The position numbers and the translations under genes were made by a program. Shown in pieces: positions 10,800-20,979 of a stretch of 64,000 nucleotides of DNA; within the stretch, counting starts at the first letter, position 1; each line of letters opens with the position of its first letter. The notes under the pieces were generated by a model. It saw only the letters and a list, made by a program, of their open reading frames with translations. It was not told the origin of the DNA and searched no databases. The DNA comes from Craspedostauros australis. Its lineage: Eukaryota > Bacillariophyta > Bacillariophyceae > Mastogloiales > Achnanthaceae. The stretch is from NCBI GenBank assembly GCA_026770025.1, contig JAMXDE010000012.1, forward strand, positions 1,054,001 through 1,118,000. The letters run 5' to 3'.

Positions 10800-11266
10800 C
10801 CATCACACACATAGCCTCCCACACATACTAACATGCTCTAGCTCGTGCTCTGCCACCATTATCCTATTTTGTGAAGGGAGCTGTCGGAAAAGGTGAAAAT
10901 CCAACTTTAGATGTCGGAATTAGCAAGACCAAATTGCAATACAGAAGCCGAACAGTGTTTTGCGCCCATCGTGCTGTTTTGCTACTACTGAATTATGAGC
11001 CCCCGAGTGAGTCGACCACTCGTTTGAAACGGACCTCCGAACTTTTTCTCTCCAACATCCAAACCAAGCACATATTCACAATCCTAGTTAGGATTCGTGT
11101 ACGTTTCGTAGACGAGCCAGAGAAGGCCTTGTGGACTGCCGGCTTCAGATGAAGACCGATTGATGCAGTTCACTGGGCTTGAACGCTGTTAGCAGGATAA
11201 CTTGTAGTCAATGGATAGAGTAGTAGTGTTGTCCTAACCTGAGCTTGGTTATTATGAGTTAGTACT
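10800..11266. other. 3' flank of the Cys-repeat gene
   Basis: No gene seen. It probably carries the 3' untranslated region of the upstream gene. Confidence 0.35.
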
Positions 11267-12593
11267 TGTCAGGAATCGGGTGTTCTGAAACACCGAATTG
11301 CCGCACCTCCCAATAGTGTGGAGTCGATATTCGTGAAATAATATATTACCGCACCTCCCACCTTTGGATCTTTGTGACAGAAAATGTGAGCTGCACATGT
11401 CTTGTGGGGGAGAACGCCACGTGCCGAATGCGAACCAAACCTTGACGTTCATGACCTAAATGCGGGAATGCGAATCACACGTGCATGTTGCAGAGGGCAG
11501 GGATGTTGGATTCGTGACCAACATCACGATACACGTGACTAAGCCCCCCGTGTTGCAACGAATGAGAATAGAGTACTCAAGACAGGCAGATGTCACGAAG
11601 TGTGAGACGGACTGTGAACAAATCACTGGTGACAAACCGGCAAAGGATTGGTGAAGCATCAGAGAGGTATTGGAGATGATCAGAGATGTGCAATGATAAT
11701 GTTATCTTGTTATCGTACACAGCAAAATCACACAAGTCCTTCAAGAGAGATCAATTCTTTCAGGACGATGGCAATGAACTGTGTAGTAAAGACACTGGTT
11801 GGGTTGAGTGACTTCTGGTTCTTATGTTATCTTCATTGTGTTGTATCTCATGTTGCTGTCTTCAAGGTCAGCTCTCAGTCATTGCACCTCTGCGATCTTG
11901 TTCTGATGTGGAGATGACCCATGATGTGGCGATGATGTCTTCTGTGTCGACGTCACTCATCACCGTTCCATGGCTCTCTCGATTCCACATTCCATTGATG
12001 ATGCTTGAGGTTGTCAAGGGTGTTGTCATTTCAGGTTTAGTTGGGAAGTATATCAGGTCGAATTGGACATCACATGTTTGCTGGGTGGTGGCCAGACCGA
12101 ATCTCTGATGTTCTCTCCAGTGTGTCCCTTATGCCGAAAATCATGTGTCTGAGGAAAGCATTGTTTCAGCACATACCAGGACAGACTAATCAGAAAACGA
12201 ATCAGGTGAATAAAGTGTTGTGCTAATAGATGAGAAGCTGAGAAAGCAATCATCCAAGTTGATCTTGTGAAGAATTGGAGACCGCAATCCAATCGAATGG
12301 AACGAGCCAAGTGATGCCTATGACTCAGCGATGTCTAAGGCAACAAGACTATCAGCGAAGGACAACGTGCTTGTGTGCATGGATATGGGGTACTTGGTGG
12401 TGCATGCATGTCCATGATGAATTTGTGATGAGTGCAAGACGGATGCGTGCTAGACCAACAGAGGGACCCATAGAGATCTCAGGAAGAGATCGAACTTTGG
12501 AAGTTGAGAGCAATGAAGAGCTCACAGTTCAGAGAAGTAGATTCTAACAAACAAATAGATTTCTACTATCATCACCACCCCAGATTTCCAACA
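11267..12593. mobile_element. Worn element fossil related to 4918-5705
   Basis: It starts TGTCAGGAATCGGGTG and ends CCCCAGATTTCCAACA, the same terminal sequences as the 788 bp element. The region near gctcacagttc before the right end and the attgccgcacctccc segment near the left end also match. At 1327 bp it is longer, and the middle (11870-12055) carries the dispersed repeat also found at 4150-4345, so it is likely composite or nested. No target duplication was found (agtact on the left, cacgat on the right). It has no recognisable genes, is broken, and looks older than the other copy. Family: same LTR-like (Copia-like ends) group, tentatively. Confidence 0.5.
11870..12055 (+). repeat. Dispersed repeat shared with 4150-4345
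   Basis: It contains cacattccattgatgatgc followed by aggtttagttgggaagta in the same order as the other copy. It lies inside the larger fossil. Confidence 0.5.
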
Positions 12594-13522
12594 CACGATG
12601 AACCATGATAGCATCAAGCAGAGCAGTAGGAAGACCCAACGATGAACCACAATGGAATTGGGCAAGATAGTAGGAATGGTGCAAGAATGCACCAACTTAG
12701 GATGAATGAGATCTTGTTCTCAAAATTTCATCGATCATCAATTGACTACAACTATCATTAGCAGCAACAACAGCAACCAAACACCAACCAACTTCACCTG
12801 ACAGATTGATCACCCTGGCAGCGTAGCAAGTGTAGTGTTTGGTGCCCTGACCTGTATGCAATTGCTGATTATCATCCACGTCCACGGCAACAGCAACACT
12901 TGCAAATACTACACAGCGTAATATAATACAATGGAGCACAGTGATTCATCCTATGCTATGAAAAATATACTATACTCTCCACAACATAATAGGATGAACT
13001 AATACTTATCTCAACAATCCGCAAATGACGACATGACAACCCTGAATGGGGTGATACGAGGAAGGTGGTTGTGGAGAGAAATGGTGATGTGAGGAAAGAC
13101 TCGATGGATTGGTGGACACTGATTTAGTCTTTTGGGGCAAATTGGTCTACGGGACTGATGGTCGTGACTTGAGATCGGGTGAACGAGGCTGACAAGTTCT
13201 GAAATTATGACCCTTACCACCACTCCAATGACCCGAACAAGGGAGATCTTGTGTTCCTTTTTCATCCTTGTTGATCTTGGTTGATGTCTTGCTGACAAAA
13301 CCGCGCCCTCTCTGGATCCGTCTCCGCCTCCGTTGTTGCTGTGGTCGTTGCCATCGTTGTGGGTTGGCGTTGTTGTCATGCTCGGCACCTCCCCTCTTGG
13401 TGTCACAAATCATCAACAGCAAAAACAACAATCGTAACCACAAAACACAGCAGGTATTTGTATACCACACGGCACCCCACCACAAGCAAGCAAGTAGCAA
13501 CGCAAAAGCAAACACCGCAATC
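12594..13522. other. Gene-free stretch and promoter side of the next gene
   Basis: No supported coding frame on either strand. The last 100 bp before 13523 are C/A-rich (accacaagcaagcaag), typical of the leaders of other plus-strand genes here. Confidence 0.35.
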
Positions 13523-13993
13523 ATGGCAGAATTGATGTTCGGACTTGGGCAGACCAAGAAGAAAAAGGAGACGGCCGCCAAGCTGCGACAGACCAAGGCA
13601 GAGGAATGGAACTACAAGGGTAGGATAGACCAGGACGGAACCTTCCTGGAGCGCAAGGCGAAGAAGGAAACCGAGTCAAAATGGAAGGAGCAGAAGAGGG
13701 AGACCAAGAAGAACCTCAAGGACGTCACCCAGGAGGAGGACGGAGAGATGGCCTTGCGCAAGCAGCAGTTCAATCGGGATCAGAAGTGGAAGGAGACGAA
13801 GCGAGACCAGGCCAAGAAGAATACCAACTTTGACATGGCTCGGTCGTTGTTTGGCGGTGGCGGTCCTGCGCCTGCTGCTCAGGACGACGAGGAGGAGGAA
13901 GAGTACGAGGAGGAGGATGTGCAGTACGAAGAAGAGGAGGAAGAAGTCGTCGAGGAGGAAGATGTGCCAAGTGATTCCGACGACGAAGACTGA
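13523..13993 (+). CDS. Small highly charged protein with acidic tail
   Basis: The protein has 156 residues, read from ATG 13523, the first start followed by continuous coding-like sequence (MAELMFGLGQTKKKKETAAK). Residues 1-100 are Lys/Glu/Gln-rich and should form a long single helix or coiled coil. A short linker with ARSLFGGGGPAP follows at about 105-118, and the last about 35 residues are almost all Glu, Asp and Tyr, ending PSDSDDED. Such acidic tails are seen in histone and ribosomal chaperones, but no named family was recognised. No signal peptide or membrane segment is visible, so a cytosolic or nuclear location is likely. Confidence 0.7.
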   Translation: MAELMFGLGQTKKKKETAAKLRQTKAEEWNYKGRIDQDGTFLERKAKKETESKWKEQKRETKKNLKDVTQEEDGEMALRKQQFNRDQKWKETKRDQAKKNTNFDMARSLFGGGGPAPAAQDDEEEEEYEEEDVQYEEEEEEVVEEEDVPSDSDDED

Positions 13994-14585
13994 GGATGAG
14001 AACTGTTCATGGATCGGATCGGATCGCAGGAGGTGATTGATTGGCCAATCTCCACCAGCAGACGAAGCATCAATGATCGGCGGAACCGATTGGTGTCGTT
14101 CCATCTCTCTATTTCTCCCTCTCCGTCTCATGGTGTTTTCGTTGGCTGCGTCAACAAAACGGCGCATCAGCATCAGCATCAACCCAAGGTCCATCAGTAA
14201 AGTAGCAACCCATAGCAATAGAAGCAAAAGCAAACAGTCGTGATCTCCCAGGAGTATTATTTTCTATTATTTACAATAGATGCTACTTGTACATGTTGCG
14301 CTAAGGGTCGCCTGCTGCCAATCAAAATGTTGCCCTCCGCCCGCTCACTCTGTCGTCGCAATCTGTGCCAGAGAGGATGCAAATCCGTTTCCTCCGGACC
14401 TCTTTCCGTTTGGTGGAAACGCATCGCTGCTGATTGCGGTACTCGTACACGTACGATGCTCTCGAACAGAGGGGCATTGACTGCATCATGGTGAAAAATA
14501 ACGGAACTACACGGAGTTAGAGCACAGTATTCCCACCGCGTGGTATTCACAGACACCAAGACGAGTTACTCGTATGTACTCTACG
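13994..14585. other. Convergent 3' region
   Basis: Holds the 3' flanks of the plus-strand gene ending at 13993 and the minus-strand gene ending at 14586. No further gene seen. Confidence 0.35.
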
Positions 14586-16055
14586 TTATCCCACACTACA
14601 GGCCGCTGTCGCTGCTTCCGTCGCCAAGACCCTCGCGACGCATGCATGCCCGCATCCTGCATCCTGCACGTAGCAACTTCGTTGCGACAACTCAATCTGC
14701 GGTTCGCCGTCGGCTGAACATGGGAAGTGAGCTTCATCTTGACACCGTTCAGTTGCAAAGCGTTGCAAACATCGGATCTGTTGCGTCCGCGACTGCACGC
14801 GATCCACACCCAATATCGAGATGGTTGCGTCGAGCGATGCATTGACGGCATGGTACAGCAGCACGTCGGCATTGGCGACCACGTGCTTGTTTTGCAAGTA
14901 CCGTTCCACATTGGGCGTGCGTTGCGCCTTGGGAATGCGAACGCAGCGACCTTCGTGTCCGGCGTCGTCGTATCCGCCGGAACGTTTGGCCGACAAAACG
15001 ATGACGTCTGTGGGTTGCAGTTGCCATAGCAACGTCATGGCGGCTAGCGACTCCTCCATGCGTTCCACGACGCCGATGAAATTGTAGTACTCCATGATTT
15101 CTTGTTGCATGATCTGCACGATGCTGTCGGGGTGCTTTTGCAACTCCAACTTGGGCCACAGCTTCCCTTTGCCCTTGTTTTTGACCAAGTACCTCGTCTG
15201 TCGCCCCTTGACTTTGTATTCGACCGTATTGATGAGGAAAGCGTCGGTGGGAGTCTTGGTGTTGCGTCCAATCTCGAAATGGTAGACGTGGGATAAGTCC
15301 CGACGTGATGGTTCCCGCACCATGGTCCACAGCAGACTGGGATCGCCGCGACGTACATGGTGCCGCAGATCACCGAATTCGTGGCGGTTGTAGTGCTTGC
15401 AAATTGGTGCCACACTTGTTTGTTGCTGCTGCTGCTTGTGGTTATTCTGGACCCGTTGCCCGACAGAGTGCGCAATGTGGATGTTGATGCCTTCCAACGT
15501 GCTGGATGATGCTTTGTACGACTTCATGTACAGTATCCCCAACGCCGATTCTTCATGTCGTAACGTAATCGGTGATGGATCGTCGATAGGTTCCAGCACG
15601 CACCAATCGGTGTTGGGCACAGCGTGCCATGTCGTCGTGAGATTGGTCAGGTACTTCTTGTACCAATTCAATCGCTTGGGGCCAAGGATCTGCAGATTCT
15701 TGTTGTCGGCGAGGAAGGTCTGGTTGCTTGCATGCGATTGTGGCCTTTCTTTCACTTTCGGATCATCTGCTGGCGTCAACGCGATGTCCTCGCTGTCTGC
15801 TTCGACGAGGCTGGCTTGCGTCAATGGCGGTGGCTCGACTTGCGCAACGAAAGCCCGCTGGCTCTGTTGCTGCCTGTCTCTCTGGAGCTGATCATACGAC
15901 CGTGTCTGCGTATGAGCAGTCAGCCAAGTGCTGATGACGAAGACAGCGATCAGAATGATGATCAACCGCTGTGCCACATTGATTGGAGATGAGCAATGCC
16001 TTGATGTGCCATTGTTCCGTCTCTGCTGTCCTCTCGTGACTGTCCTCAGTGTCAT
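14586..16055 (-). CDS. Golgi-type sulfotransferase-like type II membrane protein
   Basis: The protein has 489 residues. ATG at 16055 is preferred over the upstream in-frame ATG because it puts a single signal-anchor (LIIILIAVFVISTW, about residues 31-44) close to the N-terminus. After a low-complexity stem comes the motif KSYKASSSTLEGI (178-190), which fits the PAPS 5'-phosphosulfate loop. WTMVREPSRRDLSHVYHF (243-260) fits the 3'-phosphate site, with Arg and Ser in the usual places. Enzymes of this fold move sulfate from PAPS to sugars or proteins in the Golgi lumen; diatoms make sulfated polysaccharides, so a carbohydrate acceptor is likely but not shown. A poly-Gln tract sits just after the first motif (208-212). 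Confidence 0.7.
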   Translation of the reverse strand: MTLRTVTRGQQRRNNGTSRHCSSPINVAQRLIIILIAVFVISTWLTAHTQTRSYDQLQRDRQQQSQRAFVAQVEPPPLTQASLVEADSEDIALTPADDPKVKERPQSHASNQTFLADNKNLQILGPKRLNWYKKYLTNLTTTWHAVPNTDWCVLEPIDDPSPITLRHEESALGILYMKSYKASSSTLEGINIHIAHSVGQRVQNNHKQQQQQTSVAPICKHYNRHEFGDLRHHVRRGDPSLLWTMVREPSRRDLSHVYHFEIGRNTKTPTDAFLINTVEYKVKGRQTRYLVKNKGKGKLWPKLELQKHPDSIVQIMQQEIMEYYNFIGVVERMEESLAAMTLLWQLQPTDVIVLSAKRSGGYDDAGHEGRCVRIPKAQRTPNVERYLQNKHVVANADVLLYHAVNASLDATISILGVDRVQSRTQQIRCLQRFATERCQDEAHFPCSADGEPQIELSQRSCYVQDAGCGHACVARVLATEAATAACSVG

Positions 16056-16472
16056 TGAAGCTGCAGGGTTGAGACGCAGCAACGTGCATCCATGTTGGTG
16101 TTGTGTGCGTCTGCGTTGAGGCTGTTTTGTGTTGTGTCGTTGTGTCGTTGCGTGGTTGTGTCGTTGCGTGGATTCGTCGTATCGATCGTGGACTGTTGTC
16201 TCTTGTGATGATGTCTCCACACAGCGCGTTTTCCTCAAATCAGTCCACGAGTGCCGCCTTGCATCGGTCACGACGGTCATTCCGATGGCGAAAATGGCGC
16301 GAAACAGGATCTCCTCTGTCCAACCATCAGCTTCGGATCATCGTTCCTTCCAACTGCGATCTACTCGATGTCTACATCGACTTTTCTGGAATAAGATGAT
16401 GGGACAACACAAATCACTATCGTATTGCATAGAGCATAATGCGCCATGATAGAATACAATCTAAAGTATGGT
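16056..16472. other. Promoter side of the sulfotransferase gene and 3' flank of the SET gene
   Basis: The tract near 16128-16175 repeats gttgtgtcgttgcgtg. An open frame continues upstream from 16055 to 16280, but it lacks coding character and would place the membrane anchor too deep. Confidence 0.35.
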
Positions 16473-18185
16473 TTAAAATTCCACTGAAAATCCCTTCCAC
16501 AGTTCTGCGGTGTTGATGGGTTCTTCGGCGAACGGTCCATCCTTGCGGATGCGCGGCAACGCCGCATCGATCTTCTGCCATCGACTCCATCGTTCTGGCG
16601 GCACGAAGCCCAGGGACACAAACCAATCCAGCGAGGAGTAATGCGGCACGTTGTAGCTGGCCAGTAATTCCTGTCCCTTCCGCAGTGCCTTGCGTCGCCC
16701 ATGGCGCAAACTCCGCACGACGAATGCACCGGAATCTTCTTCGGACGCATCTACGAAGTCGCCATCCTCGAAACGCTCCTTGCCGGTCAACTCGACGAAC
16801 CCACCCGCGTTGGCATCGTGGTTGATCAAGTCGATGACGGGGACCATCCGAAGGCTGCCGTGCTTTTGAGATCCGCCGGTTGCCCGTGACGCCACCTGGC
16901 ACAACGACCATTGGATGTTCTCCAACGGTGAAATGCCCTTGGGATGCTGAATGAATGGACTGTAATCCCGCGTCAGCATGTTCGCTATGCGGTCCGCGTA
17001 CTGCTCCGCCTTCACGAGCTCCTCGTGCCAACCAAAGATGTCCAATCCGAATTCGTCCTTCAACGCCTTGATGCTGTCCAGCATGAACGGCCGCGCTTCC
17101 TTCGTGTACCCGCAGCTCGGTTTCTTCGGCATCGTCGCAATGTACGGCGTCCAGCGGCTGAACCTGCCCACGCCACGTTCGTGCGCCAACAGCAGCACCA
17201 GCAGCGCCGCATCATCCAGCTCATGCAGATTCGCCTTGCGTTGTACTTCCGCCGACACTCGCGGCAGCAGCGTCTCCAACGCCAACGACCGGGTCATCTG
17301 ATACGACAGCGGGACCTTCACCAGCACTTCTTCCTGCTTGAACAGCTGCTTGCCAGGTCGTTCGATTTCCTGCTGTCGCTTCATCTCGTGTACGCTCGGT
17401 CTCATGCCATCCCGCATTGGGTCCAGCCGATCATTCTTGCGTTCCTCCAGCTTCTCCGCCGCAAGGCCAGGCATGCAGTCGATTTGGCATTTGTAGTAGC
17501 TATCCCGCACCATCCCCAACCCGCGTGCCGCACCGCACGGTGCCGGGAGCATCAAGCCAAGATCGGGATACACGTATCCGCCCTTCTCACGTATCACGGC
17601 CTCTCGCAGTATCGCGAACGTCATGGGATCCGAGGGATCGCTGTTCATCAGATCGAATGGCTCGACGTTCGTGTCATCGTTGTCGTCGCCATCATGTTTG
17701 CGCGCGCTGTCCTTCGTTCCAATCTGCAAGGTCTCCTTCATGGTGCCCCATGCATTCGACATCGTCTCGATAGGCAGGACGGAAGTGGGGTTCAGTCGCA
17801 CGAAGAGGAATTGGTACACCATGGTCCCGCGCAGGAAGCTCGCCAAGGATATTCTCCACGGTGTTGCGCCTGCCGCTTCCATTTCACCCGTCAAGTACCC
17901 AGCGCCGATCCCGAATCCCAGCATTCCACCCAAGATGGCACATCCCATCACCCAGACGATGCCCTGGCGTTCTTGGACGCACCACGTGTACAGCGACCTT
18001 CGTCGAAAGCTGGAGGCGGATGCATCCGTGCTGTTCTTTGCGGACGACGATGCGCCAGCTGCAGTATTCCCACCATCGTCGTGTGACTTTTGCGTCGCAG
18101 ATTGCTTGTTCTTTCGAGATGATTGCGATGTTGTGTCATCTCTGTTCTTTCGGTTCTTGGTCTTGCCCATCTTGCGGAAGGGCAC
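16473..18185 (-). CDS. Membrane-anchored SET-domain methyltransferase (SETD3/Rubisco-LSMT type)
   Basis: The protein has 570 residues, with two near starts (18185 and MGKTKNRK at 18170). The first 65 residues are basic and Ser-rich, followed by one membrane helix (GIVWVMGCAILGGMLGFGIG, about 75-94). The split SET domain shows LLAHERGVGRFSRWTPYI in the region typical of this class, DLINHD (about 452-457) where the family has a DxxNHS-like motif, and LLASYNVPHYSSLDWFVSLG (507-526) matching the SYG...F-GF motif with Asn for Gly. The C-terminal Rubis-substrate-binding domain looks short. Family members methylate Lys or His of non-histone proteins. The transmembrane anchor is unusual for the class. 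Confidence 0.8.
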   Translation of the reverse strand: MPFRKMGKTKNRKNRDDTTSQSSRKNKQSATQKSHDDGGNTAAGASSSAKNSTDASASSFRRRSLYTWCVQERQGIVWVMGCAILGGMLGFGIGAGYLTGEMEAAGATPWRISLASFLRGTMVYQFLFVRLNPTSVLPIETMSNAWGTMKETLQIGTKDSARKHDGDDNDDTNVEPFDLMNSDPSDPMTFAILREAVIREKGGYVYPDLGLMLPAPCGAARGLGMVRDSYYKCQIDCMPGLAAEKLEERKNDRLDPMRDGMRPSVHEMKRQQEIERPGKQLFKQEEVLVKVPLSYQMTRSLALETLLPRVSAEVQRKANLHELDDAALLVLLLAHERGVGRFSRWTPYIATMPKKPSCGYTKEARPFMLDSIKALKDEFGLDIFGWHEELVKAEQYADRIANMLTRDYSPFIQHPKGISPLENIQWSLCQVASRATGGSQKHGSLRMVPVIDLINHDANAGGFVELTGKERFEDGDFVDASEEDSGAFVVRSLRHGRRKALRKGQELLASYNVPHYSSLDWFVSLGFVPPERWSRWQKIDAALPRIRKDGPFAEEPINTAELWKGFSVEF

Positions 18186-18750
18186 TTGGCTTTGGTGACG
18201 TTTCTCTTATTCGGAGAGCGGTCGGTGCTTGTGAGTATTCGCAGCCGCGTGCGCACAGAACAAGTTGACCAAAGAAGAATTGGATGCAGGAAAGCCAATC
18301 GCTTCTTGTGCCGTTCGTCGCATGCGCCATGGTCGACTCTTTTTCGAGGTGTCGTGGAAATCGTTGGTGTTGGTTTCGTGAAAGGCGAGTTTCAATGCAC
18401 ACCCGATCTTTCAGACAAACCCACAAAACAATACTAGTATTCATGATTGTGTCTAGAGTGGAGATCCCAACGAAGTGGATGTGAATCATGGCACTCCACC
18501 TAATGTTGCCACGGCAATCGGGGTGATTGGAATGCACTGTATCAAGTGTATCTCTACCACTTTACGAGGGGTTGTGCTATGTGGTAGTATTCGGAATGTG
18601 TATACGTACGCCTATTCCTGTCTACGTGAACGGGCAGGCAGCGTGGGAATCGATAGCCGACTACGCTTCTCCAATCTCTACGTACGTAGACGACGCGAAC
18701 AATCGTGTTGGTGTGGAGTAATCACAGCAGCAGATTGTGGCACCGCCTCT
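18186..18750. other. Promoter side of the SET gene, 3' flank of the lipase gene
   Basis: No coding frame of its own was recognised. tatacgtacgcc and ctacgtacgtagacg near 18601-18695 contain short palindromes (tacgta). Confidence 0.35.
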
Positions 18751-20615
18751 TCATTTCCCATCTCGCATCATCTCGAAGAACTCAAAGGTGCGGAGATGGA
18801 TCTCCTTCGCGGTGTCCAGGGGCGAACGGTTCCCCGTCACTTTGACAGCACGAGCCAGCCACAGCGGCGTCATCATGCAGCTATCGGAGAATTCGTTGTG
18901 ATGCGCGGCCTGGATGATGACCTGCTTGCTCTTGCCGCTCGCCGTGCCCAACTTCTTGCGACGTGACATCTCCCTCAGCACGTGGCTGCTGCCCCAGTTC
19001 TTGTCGATCCATTCCTCGCTGGACAGAATCAGGAGATCACGATCATGTATCAACAGCTTGGATGTGCCGTCGGTGTCATCGTCATAGTCCAACCCACCGG
19101 TCTCGCCATCGTAGTTGACCTCGCCGCCCTCCCAACGCTCTTTTGGGAACATGGCGCAGCGTCCGCTGTCGGACATCCAATCCGTCGCCGGGTCGTGACT
19201 CACGATGCTCTTTGGCTTGACGCGTCGAGATGCCTCCAAGCATGTTGCGCCGCCGAAGGAATGTCCCATGAAATGGAGATCGTCCGTGTTGACCACGTTG
19301 CGGAAATCGACGCCGTTCACATTATCGATTGTGTTGAGCTGCTTCGCCCAATTCACAGCCGAGAGGAATTCCTTGCATCGATGGTGCGTCATCTTGCGGC
19401 GTCCTTGCACGTATCTGTGAATATTTCATGTGGAGGATAGCGATGGCATTGCATTGTATCGAGGTGTGCGCAGCGAGTGTGAGCAGGGAGAGGCAACAGA
19501 TCACATCGCATCATGCAATGCCCACAAGCAAGAGAAGGAAAGTACTCCACTCCAGAGTTTTTACATCTCACAATCTGCGCAGAGTACGAGTACTCTGGAG
19601 TCAGCCAATTCGAGTCCATGCGTCCCAACTCGACTGTGTTCAAGTCACATGCATCCAATGTTCATACTTACTCAACGGCCTTCCCGCTATGCCACAGATC
19701 AATGATCGTCGAATTGCGTTCCGCGATACTTCCATCCTTGCGGCGCACCATGGCAGCGGATCCATCCATGTGCTCCACGAGCACCACCACGTACCCGCTC
19801 GCTGCCAACGACATGGTCTGGTAGGAGTACATTTCGGCATTGCCACCCAAACCATGCGAGTACACAATGATCGGCAATTTCGTGTTGGATCGGCGCAGGA
19901 CGGCAGCATTGGGAGCCGTGAAGCTCAATCGCACCAATCTCCAATAATGCAACAGCCAGTCACACGCGCGCAGCGGTGGCGGTGCACCGAACGCCATGGT
20001 CTCCTTGCAGAACAACGCGGCGTTGTTGGCACGCAGATACGGCACGTTCGGAGTTGGCGCCGCATCGGTGGGATACAGGATCCGGACGGCCACGTCCTGT
20101 TGGGTTTTGTAACTGGACATGTCACCGTATTCCTTGTCGTCTTCGGGGAGTTCGTTGTCGAGGATATGGCGTTGGAATGGGATGAAGGTATCGATGACAC
20201 CAACGGAGTGCTTGTCGGTTTCCATTGGGGGTTTGGGGATCTGGAGTGGCGGGAATAGGAGGCTCACGATGATGGAGAACGCTATGGTGGCAGCCATCAT
20301 GACGGTGAGGCCGACGGAGCACCAATGCGACATGGAGGATGACTGGGAGAAGATCAAGGCCATCCCATGATCCCTCATGGCCACAAGTCCAGCGACGACG
20401 AGCAACGGAACCGAGATGGTCCATCGATTCGTCAAATTGTGATAGCGCAGCATCGTGCTCGCGATGAATGTGACGATGAGGACCGCTTCTGGATGACCAG
20501 GGAAGATGCGGGAGGATTCTCGAAAGAAGGCTGCTGCATCGATCATGACCATGCACACCATCGCATCGATGGCGAGGCATTGGACGTCGACGTCGAGGCC
20601 GCCGATGTTGACCAT
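18751..20615 (-). CDS. PAF-acetylhydrolase-like lipase with N-terminal membrane helices
   Basis: Two exons, 19672-20615 and 18751-19414, with a 257 bp intron (donor GTAAGT, acceptor CACAG), give 535 residues. An in-frame stop lies just upstream of ATG 20615. The N-terminal 130 residues contain about four hydrophobic helices (for example VPLLVVAGLVAM and VGLTVMMAATIAFSIIVSLL). The lipase domain has PIIVYSHGLGG (oxyanion-hole region), the nucleophile elbow GHSFGG (Ser367), an Asp in SHDPATDW (389 or 393) and a His in AAHHNEFSD (486 or 487), matching the PAF-acetylhydrolase family triad and its H-x-(N)-F-S/A-D signature. The family removes short or oxidised sn-2 acyl chains from phospholipids. 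The helices suggest an ER or other membrane location; the exact substrate is inferred. Confidence 0.85.
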
Positions 20616-20979
20616 GGTTGCTGTTCAGTTCGTGATGCTCGTGCTCGATTTCTGCGATGGCGCTCAATGGTTGCTTGGTTATGTCCGACTGTGGAGGAGA
20701 TGTGGCTGCGTCGAATCTTGTGGCACTCTCTCTGTGCTCAACTCATCGATTTGACCAGTTACTGCGCATTGTCGTCAGTCTTTTGCAATGAGGACAAGGG
20801 TTCGCTTTGTGTTTGTTCATTTTTGTTCGTCTCCACGTCAACAATCTCCGACTGACGTCGTTCCACCTCGATGCGAGTGCCTTCCACTTGATCACGTTTC
20901 ACAACGGAATGCAACACTTGGGACGTGGCAACACAAACGCGGACCCGTACCAACAAGCTCAAATTCTATTTTACCGTCA
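20616..20979. other. Short intergenic region between two minus-strand genes
   Basis: It should hold the promoter of the lipase gene and the 3' flank of the next gene. Nothing else seen. Confidence 0.35.

Noticed and set aside
13676-14233. Leu-rich minus-strand frame
   Set aside because: Antisense shadow of the Glu/Lys-rich small protein gene.
16944-18086. 380-codon plus-strand frame
   Set aside because: His/Arg-rich antisense of the SET-domain gene.
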